Shown: positions 44,149-52,217 of the stretch, piece after piece
How the letters are laid out: each line of letters begins with the position of its first letter
Position numbering within the stretch: the first letter of the stretch is position 1
The notes under the pieces: model-generated
Databases searched by the model: none
What the model was told of the DNA's origin: nothing
What the model saw: the letters and a program-made list of their open reading frames with translations, nothing else
Translations under genes and position numbers: made by a program
DNA from: Pseudanabaena sp. Chao 1811
GTDB lineage: Bacteria > Cyanobacteriota > Cyanobacteriia > Pseudanabaenales > Pseudanabaenaceae
Direction of reading: 5' to 3'
NCBI RefSeq assembly: GCF_027942295.1
Contig: NZ_CP101416.1
Span: forward strand, 3,582,501-3,646,500
DNA length: 64,000 bases

Positions 44149-44880
44149 ATGGAAGTCAGTGAACTAATCAACAGCTACCATTCAGGTCGCCGCAACTTTG
44201 CGGGAGTCAATCTTAGCAAAACTGATATGAATGGAATTGATTTAAGCCATGCCGATCTCAGTGGAGCGAATCTCAGTGAATCCAGTCTCTATGGCGCAAA
44301 CTTAAGCAATGCTAAACTCAATGGGGCAGACCTCAATGGGGCAAAGCTTTATCGCGCTACGCTCATTAGTGCAAATTTTAGTGGTGCTGATTTAGGGGAA
44401 GCTGACCTCAGTGAAGCAAATCTCAGTGAGGCAAAGCTATATGGTGTGAATTTATATAAAGCTATTTTGAGTAAGGCAAAACTACCCCGTGCCAAGCTGA
44501 TTGGAGCAAATATGGGCAAAACCAAGCTAAATCGTGCAGATCTCAGTGAGGCTATGCTCAGGGATGCCCGTTTGTTTGGCGCTAACCTCATTGAGGCAAT
44601 ATTACAACGGGCGGATATGAGTCGCTGTAGTCTCAATGGTGCAAATTTGAATAAGGCAACTATTTCAGAAGTGGATTTAACTTTTGCCAGTCTATATGGG
44701 GCAAGCCTCTGTGATGCTGATTTGAGCGAATCTGACTTAACTAGCGCGAATTTACAAGGTTCTGATCTCACCCGTGTCAATTTTTACAAGGCGAATTTAA
44801 GTAAGGCTAAACTTGCCGATGCTGTCACCGATGCAATGCAAACCCAAGAGGCAAATTTATCAGGTATTATCTGGACTTAA
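44149..44880 (+). CDS. Pentapeptide repeat protein
   Basis: The product has 243 residues from the ATG at 44149. After a short helical leader (MEVSELINSYHSGRRNFAGV), about 40 tandem A(D/N)LxX pentapeptides run to the end, predicted to form a right-handed quadrilateral beta-helix. Typical family N-termini begin just as this one does. Earlier in-frame starts (44101, 43933) lie in the hairpin repeats and are rejected. There is no signal peptide in this form, so it is probably cytoplasmic. Function unknown. Confidence 0.85.
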   Translation: MEVSELINSYHSGRRNFAGVNLSKTDMNGIDLSHADLSGANLSESSLYGANLSNAKLNGADLNGAKLYRATLISANFSGADLGEADLSEANLSEAKLYGVNLYKAILSKAKLPRAKLIGANMGKTKLNRADLSEAMLRDARLFGANLIEAILQRADMSRCSLNGANLNKATISEVDLTFASLYGASLCDADLSESDLTSANLQGSDLTRVNFYKANLSKAKLADAVTDAMQTQEANLSGIIWT

Positions 44881-44939
44881 ACATCTTAAAGACATGCGGT
44901 GTATATCTTTAAAGATGAACCTAATCATAAAAATCAATA

Positions 44940-45770
44940 ATGAATAACTTGCCATCAATTCTTCCCTTTATCCAAGAACTAACTCAACAAGTAGGCGATC
45001 GCTTGCTTGCCGATTTTGAACAGGCGCGAGTGGCGATCGCTAAGGATGACGGTAGCCTTGTCACCAAAAGCGATCGCTGGGCGGATGCCTATATCAAATC
45101 AGCATTAGAAAAAGAATTTCCTGAATTTGGTGTTTTAACAGAAGAATCAACGCAAATTTTGCCCGATTGCGAATGGGCTTGGGTAGTCGATCCTCTCGAT
45201 GGTACAACTAACTTTGCACGCGGAATTCCAATTTGGGGAATTTCTCTAGGCTTATTGCATTATGGTACGCCTGTATTTGGCTATGTTGCCATACCGCCAT
45301 TACATCAAAATATTTACGGTTGGTCAGATGAAAATGGTTCAGCCGCTTTTTTCAACGACCAGCCGATTCACTTACCTGAAACTTCACCCGATCCTGATGC
45401 CCTCAGTAATTACTTCTTTAGCGCCTGTTCCCGCAGTCTCGAAAAAATGGGCAGATCGAAGTTCCCTTTCAAATTACGGATGTTAGGTGTCGCGAGCTAT
45501 AACATTTTAACTGTTGCGATCGGTTCCACTATTGGTGCAGTGGAAGCTACTCCAAAGATTTGGGATATCGCGGCTGTATGGGTGATATTGAAAGCGATCG
45601 GTGCAATCTGGGTTCCCCTAGAAGCTTCTCAAAATATCTTTCCATTAGAACTTGGAAAAGACTATAGTAGCCGCAATTTTCCAACTTTAGTAGTGAGCCA
45701 TGCTGAACTCTTGCCAATGGCTCAGGAAATAGTAGGCAGTAGAGTGGGCATTGCCCACCCTACTGCCTAG
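44940..45770 (+). CDS. Inositol monophosphatase family phosphatase
   Basis: The 276-residue protein has the metal-binding motifs LTEES (about 70), VVDPLDGTTNFARGIP (about 83-98) and the C-terminal WDIAAVWVILKA. The family hydrolyses inositol-1-phosphate, histidinol phosphate or fructose bisphosphate analogues; the exact substrate is open. The last nine residues (RVGIAHPTA) are coded by a palindromic repeat, so the original C-terminus was probably shorter or different. Confidence 0.88.
   Translation: MNNLPSILPFIQELTQQVGDRLLADFEQARVAIAKDDGSLVTKSDRWADAYIKSALEKEFPEFGVLTEESTQILPDCEWAWVVDPLDGTTNFARGIPIWGISLGLLHYGTPVFGYVAIPPLHQNIYGWSDENGSAAFFNDQPIHLPETSPDPDALSNYFFSACSRSLEKMGRSKFPFKLRMLGVASYNILTVAIGSTIGAVEATPKIWDIAAVWVILKAIGAIWVPLEASQNIFPLELGKDYSSRNFPTLVVSHAELLPMAQEIVGSRVGIAHPTA
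45733..45769. repeat. 18-bp hairpin overlapping the phosphatase C-terminus
   Basis: The arm TAGGCAGTAGAGTGGGCA pairs with its complement with one mismatch. It supplies the last codons and the stop of the phosphatase gene (...VGIAHPTA). Confidence 0.65.
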
Positions 45771-45824
45771 ATATTGTGCAATCTGTTAGAATTGCGATAA
45801 CTTAATACCGCGCTTGTACAAGCT

Positions 45825-46553
45825 ATGGTTAACCTCACTTATCCAACTAATCGGATTCTTCCTACTGCTGAAGAATTGCCATCATCTGACGAAACGCCTG
45901 TGGATAACCAGTTACAGAATGACATCCCCAATTTACTGCTAAGTTTATTAGCCTCTATTTGGGCAGATCGTGATGATTGGTACTTTGGCGTAGATATGGG
46001 TATTTACTATAATCCTGATGAACCTGCGATCGTGCCTGATGGGTTTTTGGCAATTGGAGTAAAGCATGATACGGGGGAAAGAGGAAGGCTTAGTTATGTG
46101 CTGTGGGAAGAGCAGAACATTATGCCGATCTTTGCCCTAGAGGTTGTCTCTGAACGCTATAACAGTGAATATGAGGACAAGTTAGTCGATTACCAAGCAT
46201 TAGGTATTCCCTACTATGCGATTTACAATCCCTTAAGTGGACGTAGAGGAAGATTTAAAAATAGGCAGAGATTGGAAGTTTATCGACTAATTTCTGGTAA
46301 ATATGAACTTTTACCCATTGAGAATAATCGCGTTTGGCTACCAGAAATTGATTTAGCTCTCGGTTATGAACAGGGAGAACATATTGCTTGGCAGCGTGAA
46401 TGGCTCTATTGGTATAACGCTTCAGGCGATCGCTACTTGACTGCTAATGAGAGAGCAGTTAATGCTGAAATCATGGCTGCTAAAGAACGGCAACAAAAGG
46501 AAAAATTAGCAGCTTATTTACGGTCAATAGGCGTAGATCCTGATGCAATTTAA
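45825..46553 (+). CDS. Uma2-family putative nuclease (DUF820)
   Basis: The 242-residue protein has the Uma2 core: PAIVPDGFLAIG, IFALEVVSERYNSEYEDKLVDY with the acidic/Lys PD-(D/E)XK-type residues, and LGIPYYAIYNPLSG. The C-terminus is a charged helix (ERQQKEKLAAYLRSIGVDPDAI). The family is greatly expanded in cyanobacteria and its targets are unknown. The last residues AI and the stop lie in a hairpin shared with the convergent gene. Confidence 0.85.
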   Translation: MVNLTYPTNRILPTAEELPSSDETPVDNQLQNDIPNLLLSLLASIWADRDDWYFGVDMGIYYNPDEPAIVPDGFLAIGVKHDTGERGRLSYVLWEEQNIMPIFALEVVSERYNSEYEDKLVDYQALGIPYYAIYNPLSGRRGRFKNRQRLEVYRLISGKYELLPIENNRVWLPEIDLALGYEQGEHIAWQREWLYWYNASGDRYLTANERAVNAEIMAAKERQQKEKLAAYLRSIGVDPDAI

Positions 46554-46594
46554 TTTAGTGGGGCGGCTTAGCCGCACCACTAAATTAAATTGCA
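46544..46594. repeat. Hairpin shared by two convergent gene ends
   Basis: Arms of about 23 bp (GCAATTTAATTTAGTG...) with one bulge span the stop codons of both flanking genes. Because the arms are mirror copies, both proteins end in the same codons GCA-ATT-TAA (Ala-Ile-stop). Confidence 0.75.
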
Positions 46595-47772
46595 GAACCT
46601 TTAGTCGCAATGCGATCGTCAAAGACAAAGCATTCACCTTGCCACAGACTCTCTTCGGGAGGAACTTCCGCTAAATATTTGAGAATTCCTCCTTTAAGAT
46701 GGTAAACCTGATCAAAACCTTGAGCCAACATATAGGCACTTGCTTTCTCGCAACGGATGCCACCTGTGCAGAACATGGCGATTTTTTGCTGCTTATTAGC
46801 ACTTAAATTTTCCTCGACATATTTGGGGAATTCATGAAAGAAGTCGATATTGGGATCGATCGCTCCTTTAAAAGTGCCAAACTCTACTTCGTAAATATTG
46901 CGCGTATCAATGACAATCACATCGGGATCGGCAATTAACGTATTCCAATCCTTAGGATCGACATAGGTTCCCACCTCTTTACTAGGATCGATGCCTGATA
47001 CACCAAACTTTACTAGTTCCTTTTTGAGCCTTACTCGCAACTTGTTATAGGGCATAACATTGCAGTAAGTTTCCTTATGTTCCAAATTATGCAAACGCGA
47101 ATCGGCGCGTAAATAGCTTAATAAAGCATCAATGCCTTCTCGACTACCTGCGATGGTAGAGTTAATTCCCTCTGATGCTAATAAAATTACTCCCTTCAGT
47201 TCATGGCGATCGCAAAAAGCGGTAATGGGCGATCGCATTTCCTTGTAATCCTCTAACTCCGCGAAATGATAGAAAGTTGCTACTACAAATTGATTTTTCT
47301 CTAGGTAGTTGCCTAGATACTTTTCCATCACAAAGTTAGTCAATTTTTCGCCTCGGCAGGATACTTGCTGCTCCTTTACTACTGCAAATCCGCGACTCTT
47401 AAAAAATGCTCTTGCTGTAATGCTCACTTCCACAAATAGGCGTTCTATCTTTAATTCTAAAGCCTTTGCCTCGATCGCGCGATATAGCCGCGTTCCCACA
47501 CCACAGCGCTGATAGTCCTTATGACAAAAGAAACAGTCAATGTGCCCATTGGGTTCTAGTTGGGCAAAGCCGATAATTTCTCCTGCTTCTTCGGCAACAT
47601 AGGTGAAGCTATTCGTGCAGTCTTCTGTCCAGTTGGTGAAATAGAGATCATCGGGAGCCCATGCCTTTACCTGCTCAGGTGAGTAATCACGAATATTCAC
47701 CTCGCGCACAGTATCATGAAATAGCTGGGCGATGCGATCGCTATCTTGGCTTTGGAACAATCGAATTAACAT
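46585..47772 (-). CDS. trhO: Fusion of GNAT acetyltransferase and TrhO tRNA hydroxylase
   Basis: The protein has 395 residues. Residues 1-150 are a GNAT N-acetyltransferase (CGVGTRLYRAIEAKALELKI as the acetyl-CoA loop). Residues 160-395 are TrhO/YceA: ATFYHFAELEDY at the start, the acylphosphatase-like domain, then a rhodanese with FCTGGIRCEKASAY carrying the active Cys. TrhO forms 5-hydroxyuridine at U34 of certain tRNAs. TrhO is usually stand-alone, so the N-terminal acetyltransferase is unusual. No stop or start separates the two parts. Confidence 0.88.
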   Translation of the reverse strand: MLIRLFQSQDSDRIAQLFHDTVREVNIRDYSPEQVKAWAPDDLYFTNWTEDCTNSFTYVAEEAGEIIGFAQLEPNGHIDCFFCHKDYQRCGVGTRLYRAIEAKALELKIERLFVEVSITARAFFKSRGFAVVKEQQVSCRGEKLTNFVMEKYLGNYLEKNQFVVATFYHFAELEDYKEMRSPITAFCDRHELKGVILLASEGINSTIAGSREGIDALLSYLRADSRLHNLEHKETYCNVMPYNKLRVRLKKELVKFGVSGIDPSKEVGTYVDPKDWNTLIADPDVIVIDTRNIYEVEFGTFKGAIDPNIDFFHEFPKYVEENLSANKQQKIAMFCTGGIRCEKASAYMLAQGFDQVYHLKGGILKYLAEVPPEESLWQGECFVFDDRIATKGSAI

Positions 47773-47815
47773 AGTCTTTTTATTATCGTTTGCAATTACA
47801 ACAATTTACGTTCTC

Positions 47816-47963
47816 ACTGGTGTTACGTGGAAGCTCACACCCTCACCCCTAGCCCCTCTCCCAAAAGGGGAGAGGGGAACAAGAAACTAGTCTTACTCCC
47901 CTTCTCCCTTAATGGGAGAAGGGGCTGGGGGATGAGGGCGATATTTGTTCACGTAACATCAGT
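47816..47963. repeat. Inverted repeat flanking a G element at the GIY-YIG gene end
   Basis: ACTGGTGTTACGTGGAA (47816-47832) is a near-exact inverted copy of 47948-47963, which contains the last codons and stop of the GIY-YIG gene. The G element at 47840-47938 lies between the arms. Confidence 0.6.
47840..47938. repeat. G element 1 (two-hairpin, about 99 bp)
   Basis: CCCTCACCCC, a first hairpin CCCCTCTCCC-AAAA-GGGGAGAGGGG, the core AACAAGAAA, a second hairpin with CTTCTCCC/GGGAGAAGG, then GGGGATGAGGG. The ends are complementary to each other, so the unit is an overall palindrome. Similar units occur at 49181, 52113, 54250, 54367, 54481 and 54946. Confidence 0.85.
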
Positions 47964-49154
47964 TCTCACTAGATTTGCTGTTTCTGGATCATAGCGAAAT
48001 TGGTCGAGGTTCCCTTCTTTGATTTTTGTAATCACACTTTCTACTACTTCTAAAGGCACAAGAAACCATTCTCTCGGCTTTACGGGTATCCCAAAGCGAT
48101 CTTGCAATTGGACATCTAGCCTAACGTGATCAAAGAACTTGTGAAGTAGAGCTTCCAATTTTTTGGGGTTAATATTGGCTAATTTAAAGGTGGTAATAAT
48201 TTCCACATCTGCGAGCAAATAAGTAGGATCTTTAGGTGCATTAGCAACACGCTTTTTCACATCACCACTGGTGACACCAATTTTATGAATGATCGAGTGA
48301 TTTGCGACGATAAAAGGATCATCTGATTTACTCCGCAGTACATAAATATAACCAGTTACCAAATCATCTTTTGCTGGTGTATCCGAAAATAGGGGACCTA
48401 AATCGGGTGTGGTAATACGGCGACTGGTTTTGTCCTTATTTAAGGCTCGTTGGAGCGATCGCAATAATAAATCGCTCTCTGTACCATTGTCATAAACAAC
48501 CCGTAAGCGAGAGTTAGGCAGACCGTAATCGCTGGTAAACCACTTTCCCATTTCCGCGACGATCACTTTCTGACCATCGAGAATAAAGAGATCCCCTTGA
48601 TTGATGGCAGCATTGTCCTGATATTTGATGGTTTGGCGTTGACCACTTTTTAAGTCTTGTTGGACTTGATCAAAGATGGGCTTAAATTCGGCAAAGTCTG
48701 CACATTGGTTTCTTTGGGCAATTTCTTCGGCAGTTTTGATTTCTTGACGCGATCGCACATGGGTCAGATGGGTAATATCTTGTGCTGGGTCAGTTTCCGC
48801 TCCAAGAGCTGCCAATAGCTCAGCATCAGTAATCTCAGCAATATCTGATTCCGAAGATTGATTAATATTATTTGCATCTAATAAGCCTCCCGCATCTAGC
48901 CCCTTCAACACTTCACGACATTCTGACGATTCGCGGAGACGATCGAGACGCACTGCATAAAGGCGTTCAAAAATATCGCGATCGCTACCATGTTGAGGCA
49001 TTCTGCCTTGCTCTTCCACAAATCGCTGGATTTCCTCAAAACCAGCAATAATGCGTTCTTCTCTGGCGGAGAGTTGGTCAGTCTGATCGGTAGTAATCTC
49101 TAAGCCCAATTCTTCTAATAGGGCGAGATCATCATCAGTGGTGTATTTAGGCAT
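47949..49154 (-). CDS. GIY-YIG (T5orf172-type) nuclease-domain protein
   Basis: The product has 401 residues from the ATG at 49154; a longer reading would start in the adjacent repeat (GEGAGGVRV) and is rejected. The N-terminal 1-150 is helical, then comes a beta-rich linker (GQKVIVAEMGKW), then a T5orf172-type GIY-YIG domain with YIYVLRS at 269-275, KIGVT at 291-295, KKRV and KKLEALLHKFF carrying the late acidic residue. It is a probable DNA endonuclease. It is on the same strand as the helicase and methylase genes, which suggests one restriction-like locus. Confidence 0.8.
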   Translation of the reverse strand: MPKYTTDDDLALLEELGLEITTDQTDQLSAREERIIAGFEEIQRFVEEQGRMPQHGSDRDIFERLYAVRLDRLRESSECREVLKGLDAGGLLDANNINQSSESDIAEITDAELLAALGAETDPAQDITHLTHVRSRQEIKTAEEIAQRNQCADFAEFKPIFDQVQQDLKSGQRQTIKYQDNAAINQGDLFILDGQKVIVAEMGKWFTSDYGLPNSRLRVVYDNGTESDLLLRSLQRALNKDKTSRRITTPDLGPLFSDTPAKDDLVTGYIYVLRSKSDDPFIVANHSIIHKIGVTSGDVKKRVANAPKDPTYLLADVEIITTFKLANINPKKLEALLHKFFDHVRLDVQLQDRFGIPVKPREWFLVPLEVVESVITKIKEGNLDQFRYDPETANLVRTDVT

Positions 49155-49180
49155 CTTTTTCTCTTTCTTACTAATGTTAA

Positions 49181-49474
49181 CCCTCACCCCCCCAGCCCCC
49201 TCTCCCATGAAGGGAGAGGGAGTAAAACTAATTTCTTGTTCCCCTCTCCCAAAGAGGGAGAGCAGGGTGGTTTCATTTTCGGGAGGCTTGTATCTCCGCC
49301 CTACAGCCTGTCTCAGAAACGAGAAAGTTAAAAAAATCTAAAATCAACCAAGATCTTACATTTTTTGCTTGTATTTCGTTCAGAGTAATGTGGCTAGAAC
49401 ATAGCCCCGTAGAACGTTTCCGAAAATGAAACCACCCTGCTCTCCCAAAGAGGGAGAGGGGCTAGGGGTGAGGG
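49181..49474. repeat. G element 2, interrupted by a 177-bp MITE-like element
   Basis: CCCTCACCCC and the first hairpin (CCCTCTCCCATGAAGGGAGA) are followed by the second hairpin, which is split by the insertion at 49263-49439 and repeated on the far side. It ends GGGGCTAGGGGTGAGGG at the stop of the helicase gene. It fills the spacer between the GIY-YIG and helicase genes. Confidence 0.8.
49263..49439. mobile_element. 177-bp MITE-like element with 20-bp inverted ends
   Basis: CAGGGTGGTTTCATTTTCGG (49263-49282) is exactly complementary to 49420-49439. It has no coding capacity. CTCTCCCAAAGAGGGAGAG (19 bp, itself a hairpin) stands directly on both sides, at 49244-49262 and 49440-49458, so it looks like an unusually long target duplication. 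The transposase family is not evident. Confidence 0.75.
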
Positions 49475-51601
49475 CTAAAGATTATGATCTTCCTTGACTT
49501 TGCGTTGCAAAAAGGCGACTCCTTCCGCCATGCGTTTTTCCCAAGGATCGGAAGCGGTGAGGGAGGGTGGTCTGCCTCTTTCCTGTTTAAACCTTAGCGC
49601 CCGTTTCGCTAAATCTCTTGCTTCTTCTAAGGTGAGGCTAATGCCTTTTGCAGCAATCACTTCGGCGATCTGCTTGAGCCTTTCTTCGGTCATGGACTTG
49701 GCGAGAATGGCGTAGGCTTCGCCAAAGGGATTGATGCGATCGATCAGATCCATGTTCAACTCGGTGACGGAGAAGGCAAACTGGCGCACACCATCAATAA
49801 GAGCCGTATTTGGGGTTGGCTCACTTTCTAGCCGATCGCTAGTTGGAGTATCTGGCTGATTTGTCGGATCAGGAAGATTGAGCAGACTGGGAGTATAGCT
49901 TCCACCTGTTTCATTGAGGGTTTTCTTGGCTTGCTGAATCATATTTAGAGCCGCGATCGCGTGTTGGCGGACGGCTTCTTGATCTTGTTCTTCGAGGATG
50001 GGAAATTTCTCTTTCACAATTTTACCCATACGGACTTGGGTTAATTCTTCGGGGACTAACTCCTCATCAAATAGACCACGCTCGATCGCCTGTTTATCTT
50101 GGACAAAAGCTGTCACTAGTTCCGTGAGATCTTCGCGACAAATCCGTTTTGCTTCCTTGCTTTTGGGTTCCGCTAATCCTTTAATTTCTAATTGTATCTG
50201 ACCAGTCTCTGGGTTGAAGCCCACATTACATTTATTGGGATCGTAACCATTTTCACCATAGTCAAAGCCTTCTGTGGGTTGGTTATTGGGATTTTTAGGT
50301 TTGAAATCAAAGCGAGGCGCGAGGACTTGTTCCATTAACAAACTGGCGGCGATCGCCTTGAGGGTATCATTGACTGCTTCAGTGACGGCTTCCTCAGAGG
50401 CATCGGGTTCGGCGATGAGATTAGTAAAGCGGGCGCAGGTTTTGTTGGGTGCGTCACGGGTGGCGCGTCCGATGATCTGCACAATTTCGGTCAAGCTAGA
50501 GCGATAGCCAATCGTCAAAGCGTGTTCGCACCAAATCCAGTCAAAGCCTTCCTTTGCCATGCCGAGGGCAATAATCAGATCGACGCGATCGCGATTATTT
50601 TTATGATTAGGATCTTTGAGGGCGGCACTGACGCGATCGCGTTTACTAGGGTCATCATCGACGAGATCGGCAATTTTGAGGATCGTGCCGTCAGTGGTTT
50701 TGACTAACTGAAATCCTGTTTGCGGATCGGCTCCTTGCCATTCGCCTAGTGCTTCAATAATATGTTCTACTTCTTTTATTTTATCTTTGGTGCTTTCGCG
50801 GGAATTGACGTTAGGAATATGCAGAATTGTTTTTTCTTTGGGATTTAAGATTTGCATAATTTCATCGGTATAACTCCCAGAGTAGAAGTAATAACCGATG
50901 TCGAGTTGTTTGAGATATTGATAGCCATTAAGTTGTTCGTAGTAGGTGTAGGTAACAGTTTCAAATTTGGCTTCGTCTTGGGGATGCAGCACAGCGATCG
51001 CATCGCCACGAAAGTAAGAACCAGTCATGGCGATAATATGGGTTTTGTCTCGCGCCATCAGTTGACCGACATATTCACCCAGTTTGTTATTGGGATTTGC
51101 GGAAACATGGTGAAATTCATCAATGGCGATCAGGCGTTGATCGAAGGCTTCAATCCCAAATTTATCGACGGCAAAGCGGAAGGTGGCATGGGTACAAATT
51201 AGGACTTTGGCGGTGCTATCGAGAAATTTCTGAACAGCATTGACCTTGCCGCTATCGGTTCCCGATGCGTCGCAAAGGTTCCATTTCGGTTCGACGATCC
51301 AATCTGCCCAAAATCCAAACTGGGTGAGGGGTTCATTATGGAAGCTGGAGCCGATCGATTTTTCGGGAACGACGACGATCGCTTGTTTGAGTCCTTGATT
51401 TTCCAGCTTGTCGAGGGCGATAAACATGAGGGCGCGACTTTTGCCAGAGGCGGGGGGAGATTTGATCAGCAAATATTGTTCGCCGCGTTTTTGGTAGGCG
51501 CGTTCTTGCATGGGGCGCATACCGAGGGCATTGGGCTGGGTGGATGTGCCGTTGTGGGCGTAGGTGACGGATACGGAGGGGATGGCTTTGGGTTTACTCA
51601 T
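49475..51601 (-). CDS. DEAD/DEAH-type helicase of a restriction-like locus
   Basis: The 708-residue superfamily 2 helicase has P-loop PPASGKS at 49-55, Walker B DEFH at 161-164 (DEAH variant), a motif III-like MTGSYF and QIIGRATRD as motif VI. The C-terminal region (about 560-708) is helical with KERGRPPSLTASDPWEKRMA-like basic stretches. Such helicases provide ATP-driven translocation in type I/III restriction and related systems. Flanked by a GIY-YIG gene downstream and a methylase gene upstream, both on the same strand. Confidence 0.85.
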   Translation of the reverse strand: MSKPKAIPSVSVTYAHNGTSTQPNALGMRPMQERAYQKRGEQYLLIKSPPASGKSRALMFIALDKLENQGLKQAIVVVPEKSIGSSFHNEPLTQFGFWADWIVEPKWNLCDASGTDSGKVNAVQKFLDSTAKVLICTHATFRFAVDKFGIEAFDQRLIAIDEFHHVSANPNNKLGEYVGQLMARDKTHIIAMTGSYFRGDAIAVLHPQDEAKFETVTYTYYEQLNGYQYLKQLDIGYYFYSGSYTDEIMQILNPKEKTILHIPNVNSRESTKDKIKEVEHIIEALGEWQGADPQTGFQLVKTTDGTILKIADLVDDDPSKRDRVSAALKDPNHKNNRDRVDLIIALGMAKEGFDWIWCEHALTIGYRSSLTEIVQIIGRATRDAPNKTCARFTNLIAEPDASEEAVTEAVNDTLKAIAASLLMEQVLAPRFDFKPKNPNNQPTEGFDYGENGYDPNKCNVGFNPETGQIQLEIKGLAEPKSKEAKRICREDLTELVTAFVQDKQAIERGLFDEELVPEELTQVRMGKIVKEKFPILEEQDQEAVRQHAIAALNMIQQAKKTLNETGGSYTPSLLNLPDPTNQPDTPTSDRLESEPTPNTALIDGVRQFAFSVTELNMDLIDRINPFGEAYAILAKSMTEERLKQIAEVIAAKGISLTLEEARDLAKRALRFKQERGRPPSLTASDPWEKRMAEGVAFLQRKVKEDHNL

Positions 51602-51745
51602 TGTTTAGTTGATGGTTTCGCTGGAGTTTTCTGGCTGGTCATTTTTCTAATCCTGTACCTGATAGTTCGCGATCGCGCATATCAAAAGTAAAAAATGATA
51701 TAACTTAGTTAAACTTACTACTAACTTTTCCTCTATAACAAGGTT

Positions 51746-51964
51746 ATGAAAGGTATTGAATATATCATAGACGACCAAGGAGAGAAGACTTCTGTTGTCA
51801 TTAATTTGAAGCAATGGGGTAATGAATGGGAAGTATTTTATAATCTTCTACTAAAGCGGTCGTTCCCTTCTGAAAGCTGGGTACATGAAGATTCTTTCTC
51901 AGAAAAACTGGATCAGGCTTTGCAGTGGAATCATAATCACTCTTCTCAAATATTAGAAATATAA
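51746..51964 (+). CDS. Antitoxin-like small protein (solitary)
   Basis: The 72-residue protein starts MKGIEYIIDDQGEKTSVVIN and continues with LKQWGNEWEVFYN, a pattern shared by cyanobacterial Phd/RelB-like antitoxins. No toxin gene follows. It is encoded opposite to the helicase and methylase genes and lies between them. An AAGG close to the ATG may be its ribosome site. It could be an orphan antitoxin or a regulator of the locus. Confidence 0.6.
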   Translation: MKGIEYIIDDQGEKTSVVINLKQWGNEWEVFYNLLLKRSFPSESWVHEDSFSEKLDQALQWNHNHSSQILEI

Positions 51965-52112
51965 TTAATTTGGTAGGGGCAGAGCATTCCTGCGACTATT
52001 TATTTGGATCGCTAAGTTTTATATACAGGAATGCTCTGCCCTAAACTTAGGGCGATCGCTGGTTAATTCTCAACTGCGGAAATGGTAATAATCCCCACGA
52101 TCATCTACAAGA

Positions 52113-52211
52113 CCCTCACCTCTAGCCCCTCTCCCAAAAGGGGAGAGGGGAACAAGAAATTAGTCTTGCTCCCCCTCTCCCCTTTTGGGAGAGGGGGCTG
52201 GGGGGTGAGGG
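52113..52211. repeat. G element 3
   Basis: The same two-hairpin unit as at 47840, with near-identical CCCCTCTCCCAAAAGGGGAG and GGGGAACAAGAAA parts, ends 6 bp before the methylase stop. The preceding 51965-52112 holds a weak inverted pair (AGGGGCAGAGCATTCCTG and CAGGAATGCTCTGCCCT) around 51976-52041. Confidence 0.8.
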
Positions 52212-52217
52212 CGATAT

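Noticed and set aside
49155-49208. N-terminal extension of the GIY-YIG protein
   Set aside because: The added residues (GEGAGG...) are the translated G element; MPKYTTDDD is a better start.
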